A DNA stretch of 50,122 nt from Victivallaceae bacterium (GCA_021647315.1 JAKIUY010000020.1:1-50122); one strand, 5' to 3'. Shown: positions 25,236-33,650, numbered from the stretch's first letter. The notes: a model not told the origin generated them from the sequence alone. Program-made: numbers and translations.

Positions 25236-25964
25236 ATGAAAGTAATAAAGTGTAGGTTTGACCCCATGCCTGTATTTGCGCTGGGCATGGCTGTTTTTGC
25301 CGTTTGCTGTTTAACAGGCTGTGCTACGGTTGAACCATTTAAACGTGAATCGCTGGCTCCGCTTCCAAATAGTTCAACGGCTGAAATATTAACCGCTTGG
25401 TCGAAACAGCAACCGGTTAATTTTTCTGCAACTTCAGGGATTGTTTTTCATTGGCGTAACCGTAAAATGTCGACATTATGTGTAGCTGCGGTCAACCGCG
25501 AAACAGGACAAATCTCGGTTGTTGGCATGAACTTGATGGGGGTGAAAATATTTGAGGCTACCGGCAATGAATATCAGGCAAAAATGCTATTTGCCGCAAT
25601 GAAATTGAATCTTGAAGATCCTGATGCATTTGCTACCGGTATGATTCGTGATATTGCCCGGATATATTTTGATAATGTGCCCCGGCATTATGTTGAACAG
25701 CGTACTGCAGATCTTATCCATTTATGTGCCGCGAATCCGGGTAAGGCAACTATGCAGTATAAATTTGGCGGCAGTCCGGTGCGGTTACTGGAAAAACAGG
25801 CAGTGGAAGATGGTTCAGTTAGCTGGCGGGTGCGTTATTTCAAATATAAAAGTTCGGATAAACTGGAACTTCCCTATGCCATCGTCTATGATAACCTTAA
25901 GCATGATTACCGGCTGGTAATTAGACTCAAAAAATTTGCAGGGAGTAATGCAGGGGAGTTCTAA
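25236..25964 (+). CDS. DUF3261 outer membrane lipoprotein
   Basis: 242 residues. The signal peptide has lipobox CLTGC near residue 29. The mature part has the beta-rich character of DUF3261 (VNFSATSGIVFHWRNRKMS, LPYAIVYDNLKHDYRLVIRL at the end). The family occurs almost only in aryl polyene-type clusters, where it is assumed to help insert the product into the outer membrane. AAGGAA lies about 10 nt before ATG 25236. The 119-nt gap to the MMPL gene carries a small GTGGGAGCCG repeat. Confidence 0.78.
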   Translation: MKVIKCRFDPMPVFALGMAVFAVCCLTGCATVEPFKRESLAPLPNSSTAEILTAWSKQQPVNFSATSGIVFHWRNRKMSTLCVAAVNRETGQISVVGMNLMGVKIFEATGNEYQAKMLFAAMKLNLEDPDAFATGMIRDIARIYFDNVPRHYVEQRTADLIHLCAANPGKATMQYKFGGSPVRLLEKQAVEDGSVSWRVRYFKYKSSDKLELPYAIVYDNLKHDYRLVIRLKKFAGSNAGEF

Positions 25965-26123
25965 AGCTTATTTTGGCCTGCAAATTATACACTGCTGCGC
26001 AGTAAAAAATGATTACTTTTGAAGTTGAATAGTCAGATTGCTGGATTATTATTAACCCTAATAGAAACTTGTACTTTTTATAGGATAAAATAAAAATCTT
26101 GTCAATCCTGTCTGAAAAAAAAT

Positions 26124-26136
26124 CCGGCAAAGCCGG
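26124..26136 (+). promoter_or_regulatory. Small hairpin CCGGC/GCCGG upstream of the ApeI-like dehydratase
   Basis: CCGGC and GCCGG pair around AAA, 36 nt before the dehydratase start. The same TCCGGCAAAGCCGGTTAT block occurs at 7654-7671, 22 nt before the MBL-fold gene. Being at the same relative place in two unrelated leaders, it may be a regulatory element or a repeat. Confidence 0.4.
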
Positions 26137-26172
26137 TTATGTTCTGCCACTTGATTGGCATGGGGAATTATT

Positions 26173-26544
26173 ATGAAAATTTATCGTGAAATTGCTGATG
26201 CAATTACTGAATTTGAAGTATTGGATGATGGTAGTTTGACTGCCAAAGCACTATTTTTACCGGAATTTACCGGGTTTAAAGGCCATTTTGAAAACCAGCC
26301 TATCATGCCTGGAATTTGCCAGTTGGAACTGGTGCGGGCGGTGGTCGAACGGGGTTTGGGGCAGAAACTTACCCTGATGCAGGTTAAGTCGGTTAAATTC
26401 TTGCACGTGGTAAAACCTGGGGAAGAGATTGAACTTAAAGTTGAAATTAATAATTGTGCCGATACTTTAATTGTTGATGCAGTGGTCAGTTGCGCAGCAA
26501 ACAAAGTGGCGAAGATTAAACTTGAACTGGCAATAGAAGATTGA
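26173..26544 (+). CDS. 3-hydroxyacyl-ACP dehydratase, ApeI/FabA-like hotdog protein
   Basis: About 123 residues from ATG 26173 (GGGGAA upstream); ATG 26155 is an alternative without one. A single hotdog domain with the dehydratase signature GHFENQPIMPGICQLEL (catalytic His in GHF). FabZ has HFPxxPVMPG at this place, and ApeI is the APE equivalent. It dehydrates 3-hydroxyacyl-ACP to trans-2-enoyl-ACP. With the dehydratase half of the radical SAM fusion, this gives the two DH activities expected in an APE-type system. Confidence 0.85.
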   Translation: MKIYREIADAITEFEVLDDGSLTAKALFLPEFTGFKGHFENQPIMPGICQLELVRAVVERGLGQKLTLMQVKSVKFLHVVKPGEEIELKVEINNCADTLIVDAVVSCAANKVAKIKLELAIED

Positions 26545-26562
26545 ATATTTGTATTTTAACGC

Positions 26563-26654
26563 TGGAGGGCGAGACTCTGTCGAGCTAAGGACGATTAATG
26601 TCCGTTAAAAGAGTTCGCTTAGGCTCACAAAGCTCAAGGGACTTTCGCCCTCCA
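26563..26654. repeat. Palindromic repeat with TGGAGGGCGA/TCGCCCTCCA ends
   Basis: The arms 26563-26572 and 26645-26654 are exact reverse complements, with an imperfect continuation inward (GACTCT/GGGACTT). Internally it has CGAGACTCTGTCGAGC. It fills the space between the dehydratase and thioesterase genes; palindromes of this kind recur in related genomes (from memory). Confidence 0.65.
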
Positions 26655-26758
26655 ACACCGGATTGTACGTTTGACTTTTGGAGTTCAAAGGCTTTAGTCT
26701 TGCATTTTTGAGTGAGCCCTAGCCAGCCGAATATACTTTTAACAGGAGAGTTAAAAAT

Positions 26759-27235
26759 TTGAGAAGACGAAAGAAAAAATATTTTGAGTGCGAAACTGAT
26801 GCGCCGGCAGCGATTGAAGTCGCTATTACGCGACGCTTGCAGTTTAGTGAAGTCGATGCGTTGGCAATTGCCTGGCATGGCCGTTATATGACCTTTTTTG
26901 AGGAAGCCGCAAATGAATTAGGTCAGATGATTGGTTTGACCTACGCAGCCTATCGTGATGCCGGTGTCGGTGCTCCTATCGCTCAGATTCATGTCGACTA
27001 TCATCAACCCCTGTTATTGGATCAAAAGTTTACGGTAACGGCCGCTTTGATCTGGAGCGAGGCAGCTCGGCTTAATACTGAATATCGCATTGTTAATGAA
27101 TTGAATGAATGTGTGGCGACCGGTTATACTATTCAGATGTTTTATGACCTGACCAATCGTGAACCATTCTGGTTAACGCCTGACTTGGTACAAGAGATGA
27201 AAAAACGTTGGGAAAACGGAGAGTTTAATGGGTAA
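26759..27235 (+). CDS. Acyl-CoA/ACP thioesterase, 4-hydroxybenzoyl-CoA thioesterase (YbgC)-like
   Basis: 158 residues, starting with TTG at 26759 and AGGAG 10 nt upstream. The hotdog domain has the 4HBT signature FSEVDALAIAWHGRYMTFFEEA, with the conserved catalytic Asp in EVDAL. APE clusters contain such a thioesterase (ApeK-like), thought to free or edit chains from ACP. Its N-terminal basic stretch (MRRRKKKYFECE) is unusual for the family. It overlaps the next KS by 8 nt, so the two are translationally coupled. Confidence 0.84.
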   Translation: MRRRKKKYFECETDAPAAIEVAITRRLQFSEVDALAIAWHGRYMTFFEEAANELGQMIGLTYAAYRDAGVGAPIAQIHVDYHQPLLLDQKFTVTAALIWSEAARLNTEYRIVNELNECVATGYTIQMFYDLTNREPFWLTPDLVQEMKKRWENGEFNG

Positions 27236-28364
27236 GCGACCTGTTGCAATTGTCGCGGCTGATTTAATTACCGCTTATGGAAAAGGTATCGAATGCTGTT
27301 GGCAGGGGATGCTTGAAGGGCGCAGTGTAGCCAGTAAGGTCGAACGTTTTTCTACCGAACATTTTATCTCCAACCTAGCGGCGATTGTACCGGGTATTAA
27401 ATCTAATAATGAAAAATCGCTGATTGAACAGATGTTTGACCGGCTTGAAATAAATATTATTCCTGAACTCAGCAAAGCTAGTTGGCTCTTTTTAGCCACA
27501 ACGGTCGGAGAAATAGATCTGCTTGAAAATGCACTGCTAGCTGGCAATAAAGCTGGAAAAAACGCGTCACAACTCAGTTTACTGGATAAATGTCTGCAAC
27601 GTTGGCATCTCACTGAAGGACGTCTGGTTAATGCCGCCTGCGCTTCGGCGGCAATTGCCCTGATCCGGGCAGCGGCAATGATTGAAGCTGGGAAAATACC
27701 CTGTGCATTAGTCGTGGCTGCTGATTGTGTCAGTGAATTTGTCTTTTCCGGGTTTTCCGCTCTGGGAGCAATGAGCTCTGAAGTTGCCAGGCCGTTTGAT
27801 GCTAAACGTTCAGGTCTGACTCTAGGCGAAGCCGCCGGTGGCATGGTGTTAATGGACGTCGATTTGGCTATTCAATACGAACTGCCAATTTTAGCCATGC
27901 TCAGTGGCTGGGGAATGTCGTGTGATGCTAAACACATGACCGCGCCGGATGAACATGGCTGTTCATTAACCGCTGCGATTAATCGGGCATTCACCAAGGC
28001 TGGCATTTCTGATGATGATATTGGTGGCATTATGGCACATGGTACTGGAACAGTTTATAATGACGCAATGGAACTTCAGGCACTTAAAAATGCTTTTACG
28101 GTGGCGAAACCCATGTTTTCGACCAAATTCGGCACCGGCCATACTCTAGGTGCTGCCGGGCTTATTCAAGCCATTATGGCCTTGAAAGTATTGGATAATG
28201 ATCTAATGCCACCGCAGGGCAATTTAGTTACTCCGATGGCTGGAGCCGATAACTGGTTGTCAACAGAAACAGGTAAGCTCGAAGTCCCTAATCTACTTTC
28301 AATTAACGCCGGTTTCGGTGGCATTAATGCCGCGCTGATTATTAAAACGAGTGATCATGATTAA
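27228..28364 (+). CDS. Beta-ketoacyl-ACP synthase-like condensing enzyme (KS2)
   Basis: 378 residues. C138 in NAACASAA, H271 in MAHGTGT, and K300 and H305 in STKFGTGHTLGAAG keep the condensing triad. It is shorter than a standard FabF because the N-terminal region is reduced, as in ApeR-type KSs. It overlaps the thioesterase gene by 8 nt. It is followed by a half-size KS-like protein, giving a possible KS/partner pair. Chain length and specificity cannot be read. Confidence 0.87.
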   Translation: MGKRPVAIVAADLITAYGKGIECCWQGMLEGRSVASKVERFSTEHFISNLAAIVPGIKSNNEKSLIEQMFDRLEINIIPELSKASWLFLATTVGEIDLLENALLAGNKAGKNASQLSLLDKCLQRWHLTEGRLVNAACASAAIALIRAAAMIEAGKIPCALVVAADCVSEFVFSGFSALGAMSSEVARPFDAKRSGLTLGEAAGGMVLMDVDLAIQYELPILAMLSGWGMSCDAKHMTAPDEHGCSLTAAINRAFTKAGISDDDIGGIMAHGTGTVYNDAMELQALKNAFTVAKPMFSTKFGTGHTLGAAGLIQAIMALKVLDNDLMPPQGNLVTPMAGADNWLSTETGKLEVPNLLSINAGFGGINAALIIKTSDHD

Positions 28365-28500
28365 CATAAAAAAACAGATAACAGAGTTGACTATTGTTAT
28401 GATGAGCAGCACTAACAGATATAAAAAATGAATGAGAAAAAAATAAAAACGTTGCCACTAATGCACGAATAAAATTTTGAATAAGAATAGAGGATTAGTT

Positions 28501-29175
28501 ATGATTTGCACAGGTGCAAGCCGATTTAATATTTCAACGGCCTTGAGTGCGTTCAAGCAGTTTAATGCAGCGGTCGGTTCATTGAAAGCTTTTTATGCCG
28601 AGCTGCTGGCGCTTGGAATGTTTTCCGGTGAACTTAGTGAATTTAAACGAATGTCGGTCAAAAGTAAACAGAGTGTCTTGGGGGCTGCTTTGGCACTGTT
28701 CGATGCGGAGATCGCACCATCTGATGACTGTGGCAATATTGCGGTCATAACAGGTAATCAGGAATGCTGTGAAGCTGAAAATAGCCGATACTTTGAGGAT
28801 TATGTTAAATATGGTCGAGTAATGGGGCGTGGTAATCTATTTGTCAATACGTTACCGACCACACCGGTAGCAGAAATAAGCATGGCATTCAAACTCCAAG
28901 GACCATTATATTTTATAACTGCCATTGCTGATACCTCGGCAACCCTGTTACAGGAGGCTGAACTATTGCTCGAAAACGGTGAGGCGGACAAGGTGTTAGT
29001 GGTGCTGGATATGCCAGATGATATAGTGACTCTTGTTTTTGTGCCTGGAGCATCATCCATTAACTATAGTGAATGGCAAGGCAATAGCATTGAACTATTC
29101 GAAGCTGTCTTTAAAAAAAGCAGTTCCACAGAGTTACGCAGAGAACCACGGAGGTACACAGAGAAAAATAGATAA
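28501..29175 (+). CDS. Half-size ketosynthase-like protein lacking the active Cys
   Basis: About 224 residues. It is weakly similar to the N-terminal half of a thiolase-fold KS: GNIAVITGNQECCE resembles the GVVVGTG strand, and LYFITAIADTSATLLQEAELLLENG aligns with the nucleophile helix, but the Cys position has no Cys. The C-terminal half with the two His motifs is missing. The start at 28501 has AGAGGAT 6 nt upstream; a TTG at 28477 is less likely. The last ~17 residues (RREPRRYTEKNR) are read from an intergenic repeat that begins at about 29123, so the original 3' end was probably lost or replaced. It could be a chain-length-factor-like partner of KS2 or a decaying remnant. Confidence 0.6.
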   Translation: MICTGASRFNISTALSAFKQFNAAVGSLKAFYAELLALGMFSGELSEFKRMSVKSKQSVLGAALALFDAEIAPSDDCGNIAVITGNQECCEAENSRYFEDYVKYGRVMGRGNLFVNTLPTTPVAEISMAFKLQGPLYFITAIADTSATLLQEAELLLENGEADKVLVVLDMPDDIVTLVFVPGASSINYSEWQGNSIELFEAVFKKSSSTELRREPRRYTEKNR

Positions 29176-29254
29176 AGCAGTAACACAACGTTTTACAAAG
29201 TTAAAACTATGTGCTACATCCTTTTTTTTACTTTGTGAATCTCTGTGTAATAGC
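29123..29254. repeat. CTCTGTG-type interspersed palindrome, copy 1
   Basis: The left end GTTCCACAGAGTTACGCAGAG and right end CTTTGTGAATCTCTGTGTAA are imperfect reverse complements. Further pieces of this family occur at 33348-33381 and about 34656-34699. The left arm lies inside the KS-like reading frame. CACAGAG-rich intergenic repeats of this kind are familiar from PVC-group genomes. Confidence 0.65.
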
Positions 29255-29280
29255 TTTTTTTTAACTCAAAACTTGGAATT

Positions 29281-30591
29281 ATGAATATATTATTGATATC
29301 AACTAATACCTGTAATGATCCTTATGTGGTCTATCCACTCGGAATGAGTGTCGTGACGCGTGTTTTACTGAAGGCGGGACATAGCATCAAACAGTTTGAT
29401 CTGTTAGTTACGCCTGAAGCTAATGCACTTGATAAGGTGGTTAATGAATTTAGCCCTGAACTTATCGGGATCAGTATTCGCAATGTTGACAGTGTTAACA
29501 GTATGCGGGAGAATGATCATTTTATCGATAATGTGACTAGGGTAATTAAACAGTTATCGACCTTAACCTCAGCAGAGGTTTTTCTCGGCGGTCCTGGGTT
29601 TTCGCTGATCCCTGAAGCTATCCTGGCAGCTACCGGTGCTAATTACGGTATCGCCGGCGAGGGAGAACAGGCGGTATTGGCATTGATTGAAAAGATTACC
29701 GCCGGTCAAGCGGTCAAACAGTCTATCAGCCGAGGCAGAATACACATCCCGGGCGGAGCATTTTATGACCCTGCATTGGTTAAGTTTTATAACAATGAAA
29801 CTCACATGATTCCGGTGCAGACCAAACGGGGCTGTTCGTTTAACTGTGTCTACTGTTCATATCCACAACTCGAAGGACCTTGTTTCAGACCGCGTGATTA
29901 TGAGCAAGTGATTGATGATATCAGTTACCTGCAAAATGAATGCGGGGTTGAGTTGATATATTTTGTCGATTCGGTGTTCAATGATCCAGACGGTAATTAT
30001 CTTGAACTATTGCAGCTGATGCGAAGCAGAAAGATAAAAATCCCGTGGGTCGGTTTTATTTCGCCATACAAACTAACCGGTGATGATGTGGAATTAATGG
30101 TTGAAACCGGTTTCTGCTGGGCCGATGTCGGTGGCGACGGTGCAACTGATACGACCTTGAAAGCACTGGGAAAACAGTTTTCCTTTGATGATATATATAA
30201 TGTTTGTGCATTGCTGCGTGAACATAAGGTGAGTGTCAGTAACAGTTTTATGTTCGGCGGACCTAGCGAGACTGAAGCGACTGTTCATGAGGGCATCGCC
30301 AATATTCTCAGTATGGATTGGGTAACTTCAACCGTATTTCCCGGGATTAGAATTATCCCCGGTACTCCGTTGGAAAAAATTGCAGTTAAACGTGGAATTA
30401 TCCAGCAGGGGCAGTCACTGCTGGACGCGGTATATTATATCGAACCGGGATTGACTAAAGCGTGGTTGGAAACGACCCTAACCGCCGGGTTTGCCGGAGC
30501 TAAATGTTGTATTTTCCCACCTCATGCAAAAAACGAGCAGTTACAGATGATCCATAAAATAGGCTTCAAAAAATTTAGGTCATTAATGTAA
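29281..30591 (+). CDS. B12-binding-type radical SAM protein
   Basis: 436 residues. The N-terminal ~140 residues have the cobalamin-binding Rossmann layout (MNILLISTNT, YPLGMSVVTRVLLKAGHSI, VFLGGPGFSLIPEAIL, GIAGEGEQA). No DxHxxG lower-ligand motif is seen, so base-off binding or loss of B12 cannot be judged. The radical SAM motif is CSFNCVYC (C185, C189, C192), followed by a TIM-barrel region. Class B12-radical SAM enzymes methylate or rearrange unactivated carbons, and related genes are recalled in ladderane candidate sets. It ends the rightward operon with a strong terminator. Confidence 0.88.
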   Translation: MNILLISTNTCNDPYVVYPLGMSVVTRVLLKAGHSIKQFDLLVTPEANALDKVVNEFSPELIGISIRNVDSVNSMRENDHFIDNVTRVIKQLSTLTSAEVFLGGPGFSLIPEAILAATGANYGIAGEGEQAVLALIEKITAGQAVKQSISRGRIHIPGGAFYDPALVKFYNNETHMIPVQTKRGCSFNCVYCSYPQLEGPCFRPRDYEQVIDDISYLQNECGVELIYFVDSVFNDPDGNYLELLQLMRSRKIKIPWVGFISPYKLTGDDVELMVETGFCWADVGGDGATDTTLKALGKQFSFDDIYNVCALLREHKVSVSNSFMFGGPSETEATVHEGIANILSMDWVTSTVFPGIRIIPGTPLEKIAVKRGIIQQGQSLLDAVYYIEPGLTKAWLETTLTAGFAGAKCCIFPPHAKNEQLQMIHKIGFKKFRSLM

Positions 30592-30614
30592 AGTAGTAAA
30601 GTAAAAAAATGTTT

Positions 30615-30646
30615 AACCACTGTGCGCTTTTTGGCGCACAGTGGTT
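30615..30646 (+). terminator. Terminator after the radical SAM gene
   Basis: A perfect 13-bp stem: AACCACTGTGCGC (30615-30627) and GCGCACAGTGGTT (30634-30646), loop TTTTTG, then TGCTTTTAT. It closes the ACP-to-radical SAM gene group and separates it from hslO. Confidence 0.85.
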
Positions 30647-30672
30647 TGCTTTTATAAAAAACAGGTATGTAT

Positions 30673-31560
30673 ATGAATAACAGAAATTTTTTAATACGTG
30701 GCGTCATTAAACCACTTAATGCGCGCTACACTTTTGTTAATACTACATCACTGGTTGCTGAAGCGATAAAAAGGCATGATCTTGATCCGATCTCATCAAT
30801 CTTTTTATCCCAAAGTTTAACCACTGGGGCTTTAGTTTCTCCGTTACTGGAAGGTGATGAAGAGTACACGTTGCGCTGGGATTATGCTGGTGCACTAGGC
30901 ACCATCATTGTCAATTTAAATGGTCGTAATGAGCTGCGTGGTTATATCAAAGAGCCTCACCTGGCGAATATTACCGATGATCGCAATGCGTTGTTTGGCG
31001 ATTCCGGTTCAATCAGTGTGGTAAAGTCGCTCGAAGGTAAAATTCTTAATTCTGGCGCTTCTGAAGCAGGATTATTGGATGTCACCGAAGATGTCGGTTT
31101 TTTCTTTTCGACCAGTGATCAGATCGAAACCCAGATTGTCGGGGATATTAAATTTAATATTGATCCGGCCAATCCGGTAAAAACTTCAGCCGGATTTATG
31201 TTACAGGCCATGCCGGATTGTGATTTGGCAGAGTTTGATCTCAAACGACAACGCATGCTGGAGCCGCAGTTCTTGGATACCTTACTTGATTCAGCGTTGG
31301 CAAAAGAGGAGAGATTGACAGCGTTACTTCACCTCATTGACGCTGATTTGTCCACCGCTGATTATACGCTAACGGAATCAACCGCACCTGAGTACCGTTG
31401 CAAATGCAGTCATGATAAAATGTTAAACGCAGTAAAGTTATTAGACAAAGCTGAACTAATCGAGATGTTCAAGACCAATGATGCCCCCAGAATATGTTGT
31501 CAATTCTGTGGTGATGAATACAGCTTCACCACAGCCGATTTTGATCTGAACATATTTTAG
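30673..31560 (+). CDS. hslO: Hsp33 redox-regulated chaperone
   Basis: About 295 residues. It begins FLIRGVIKPLNARYTFVNTT. The C-terminal zinc redox switch is complete: YRCKCS (CxC) and CCQFCGDE (CxxC). Hsp33 holds unfolding proteins when the cysteines oxidise under peroxide or hypochlorite stress. It is a cytoplasmic housekeeping protein lying between two blocks of polyene-type genes, with a terminator before and 550 nt of repeat DNA after, so it is probably expressed alone. ATG 30673 is preferred over ATG 30667 because ACAGG lies 7 nt before it. Confidence 0.95.
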   Translation: MNNRNFLIRGVIKPLNARYTFVNTTSLVAEAIKRHDLDPISSIFLSQSLTTGALVSPLLEGDEEYTLRWDYAGALGTIIVNLNGRNELRGYIKEPHLANITDDRNALFGDSGSISVVKSLEGKILNSGASEAGLLDVTEDVGFFFSTSDQIETQIVGDIKFNIDPANPVKTSAGFMLQAMPDCDLAEFDLKRQRMLEPQFLDTLLDSALAKEERLTALLHLIDADLSTADYTLTESTAPEYRCKCSHDKMLNAVKLLDKAELIEMFKTNDAPRICCQFCGDEYSFTTADFDLNIF

Positions 31561-31645
31561 ACAGGATTATACAGGATTTAATAATAAGCAGTGCAACGGT
31601 TACATCGTTGTAGGGTGTTACTTTGTGGAATAATTGTCATGCAAC

Positions 31646-31704
31646 TTTGTATCTTTTTTCAGCTGTGAGATTGCAGGAGATGATTCTTCACTGTAGATTA
31701 GCTG
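31646..31704. repeat. Degenerate 60-nt interspersed repeat, copy 2
   Basis: ATCTTTTTTCAGCTGTGAGATTGCAG, then CACTGTAGATTAGCTG (both split here by variable bases), aligns with 10246-10305 and 33595-33650. It lies in the gene-free stretch after hslO (31561-32112). Confidence 0.5.
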
Positions 31705-31897
31705 TTGTTTGACTGCTATTGGATTAAATAAAAATTTTGTTGTTTATTCGCACCTGCGGAGCTGGAAATCTGGTGGGGGATGATGACCACGGGTTTTACC
31801 CATGGCTACGATTAAAATATCCCTTTGGGATTGATAGGTTTTTATTTATACAGTAGAAAATTAACTCATAATGACTAGTGTGAAATATATAAAGCCT

Positions 31898-31963
31898 GTC
31901 GGAGTTCACAGCTTCAGCGTGTGTTTTGAGCATATTGCCTGCACGCTATCTGTGAACTCCGAC
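31898..31963. repeat. Large stem-loop in the hslO-GT2 spacer
   Basis: GTCGGAGTTCACAG (31898-31911) pairs with CTGTGAACTCCGAC (31950-31963), and AGCGTG pairs with CACGCT further in, giving about 20 bp with a small bulge. No T-run follows. The rest of 31561-32112 has no gene. It could be a structured RNA or a mobile palindrome. Confidence 0.65.
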
Positions 31964-32112
31964 AAAAACGCATAATAAGCAACATTTCGCATGAGTATAA
32001 ACTCATAAATAATACCTTTTTGCGATCTAAAAGCTATTAAAGAGCTGCGCAGTTGAGCTTAAACAGGCGCAGTAAACTAGCTAAAAGAATGCACTTGTGT
32101 ATAAAGAAGGTT

Positions 32113-33303
32113 ATGACTAAGATTGAGACAACAATTAATGACCGCGTCTGGGTGGTGGTGCCGGTTTATAATAATGGAACAACTATTGTTGATGTTGTCA
32201 ACCGTTGTCGCCAGGTGCTTGATCATGTCCTGGTGATTGATGACGGGAGTGATGATATTGATCTTGAGGCTGTTTATGCCGATAGTGATGTTATGGTTAT
32301 CCGGCATCCGCGTAATCTCGGCAAAGGGGCGGCAATTCTTAGCGCTATCGATTTTCTGAAAACGCGGGATGTGGATTATATGATTACTATTGATGGTGAC
32401 GGACAGCATTACCCGGAAGATCTGCCGCTATTTTTTCCGCTGCTGGCTGAAAATGACTATAGTATGATTATTGGTTGCCGTGATTTTAATACGGATAATA
32501 TTCAGGCCGGCAGTCGCAAGGGCAGGGCGATAGCAAATTTTTGGATGAAAGTCGAAACCGGTTTGACGGTTGATGACTGTCAAAGTGGCTTTCGCGCTTA
32601 TCCGGTTAAATATTTTGCTAAATTGAAATTTATCTGTCGTCGTTATAATTTCGAGACTGAAGCACTGGTGCGCGCCGCATGGGCGGGTCTTGAACTGAAA
32701 TGTATTACGGTCAGAACATGGTATCCTGAACCGGATAAACGTATTTCGCACTTTCATCCGTGGCGCGATAATTGGCGGATTTCGTTAATTCATACTCATC
32801 TGACCGGGCTGCGGTTATTGCCGATCCCACATCGTAAATTGGTCAAACAGAAAAGAGACAATATTCTCGAACTGCTACATCCGCTTAAGTTTTTCAAATA
32901 TCTGTTAAAAGAAAACGTTACTCCGCACGGTTTAGCGGCCGCGGCGGCAGTCGGGACCTTTATTGCAGTTATTCCGATGCCCGGGTTACATTCAGTAGTA
33001 ATTATCTATGTCGCGACCAAACTGCATTTGAATAAATTGATGACCTTTAATATCCAGCATTTTTTCATGCCGCCCTTTACCCCGATACTATGTGTTGAGA
33101 TTGGTTATTGGCTATTGCATGGTAAATGGTTATTGGTGGCGGACTGGAATACCTTAGTGGTGCAGTTGCCGGAACGACTGCTTGAATGGTTAATCGGCTC
33201 AATAGTGGTTGCACCGGTATTCGCAGTTATTACCGGTACGATTGTCTTTGTCATAACCAAATTCCTTCAACGCCGAAAACCTGAAAATATTTTGACAAAA
33301 TGA
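32113..33303 (+). CDS. Family 2 glycosyltransferase fused to DUF2062 membrane domain
   Basis: About 396 residues from ATG 32113 (AAGAAGG just upstream; TTG 32053 and ATG 32089 are alternatives). The GT-A domain has VWVVVPVYNNGTTI, VIDDGSDD, and ITIDGDGQHYPED carrying the DxD-type metal motif. After ~255 residues a DUF2062 domain follows (GLAAAAAVGTFIAVIPMPGLHS and further hydrophobic helices). It probably transfers a sugar to a lipid-linked acceptor at the inner membrane. Fused GT2-DUF2062 genes occur beside acyltransferases in APE-like loci, and an LpxL-like gene is next here. A 15-nt palindrome (GCAGAATGATTCTGC, 33321) follows the stop. Confidence 0.87.
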   Translation: MTKIETTINDRVWVVVPVYNNGTTIVDVVNRCRQVLDHVLVIDDGSDDIDLEAVYADSDVMVIRHPRNLGKGAAILSAIDFLKTRDVDYMITIDGDGQHYPEDLPLFFPLLAENDYSMIIGCRDFNTDNIQAGSRKGRAIANFWMKVETGLTVDDCQSGFRAYPVKYFAKLKFICRRYNFETEALVRAAWAGLELKCITVRTWYPEPDKRISHFHPWRDNWRISLIHTHLTGLRLLPIPHRKLVKQKRDNILELLHPLKFFKYLLKENVTPHGLAAAAAVGTFIAVIPMPGLHSVVIIYVATKLHLNKLMTFNIQHFFMPPFTPILCVEIGYWLLHGKWLLVADWNTLVVQLPERLLEWLIGSIVVAPVFAVITGTIVFVITKFLQRRKPENILTK

Positions 33304-33347
33304 TTTTTAAAAGAGTGTTTGCAGAATGATTCTGCCAAAGTTCTTTT

Positions 33348-33381
33348 TCTGTGTAACTCTGTGGTTCTCTGAGTCACTCTG
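33348..33381. repeat. CTCTGTG-type repeat, copy 2
   Basis: TCTGTGTAACTCTGTGGTTC and CTGAGTCACTCTGT, the reverse orientation of the 29123 copy. It abuts the left end of the 199-bp duplication at 33377. Confidence 0.65.
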
Positions 33382-33575
33382 TACTACTAACCGTCATTTG
33401 CTTGTTTTTTATGCACGTTTTTGAATACGCATATTCACAACAATTTTACAATAAAACAATTACAACAAAAATAAAGCTAAGAGAATATTAAGCCATTTTT
33501 AAATTTTTCTTGAAAAAAATTAAAATATTAGTGTTGATTAGTGGTTGAATTTGGTTGCGGCTTTGCTGCTCTGCG
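33377..33575. repeat. 199-bp duplication of the phoB tail and phoB-phoR spacer, displaced copy
   Basis: Matches 41185-41383 on the same strand with about seven differences (roughly 96% identity by eye), most of them transitions. It contains a dead 3' end of phoB (antisense, last 12-13 codons). At the right end the match stops exactly at CTGCG, where the phoB reading frame continues in the other copy. It lies in the 380-nt spacer before the LpxL-like gene. Confidence 0.9.
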
Positions 33576-33594
33576 TTATAGCTGTCCACAATGT

Positions 33595-33650
33595 TTTATC
33601 TTTTTTTTAGATCTTAGATTGCAGAGGATGTTTTGAACTGTAAATTAGCT
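33595..33650. repeat. Degenerate 60-nt interspersed repeat, copy 3
   Basis: TTTATCTTTTTTTTAG, ATCTTAGATTGCAG, TTTTGAACTGTAAATTAGCT: same blocks as copies 1 and 2. It ends 33 nt before the acyltransferase start. Confidence 0.55.

Noticed and set aside
27275..27844. A 189-codon - strand frame opposite KS2
   Set aside because: Same reason: entirely within a KS gene with intact catalytic motifs, and no recognisable protein features.
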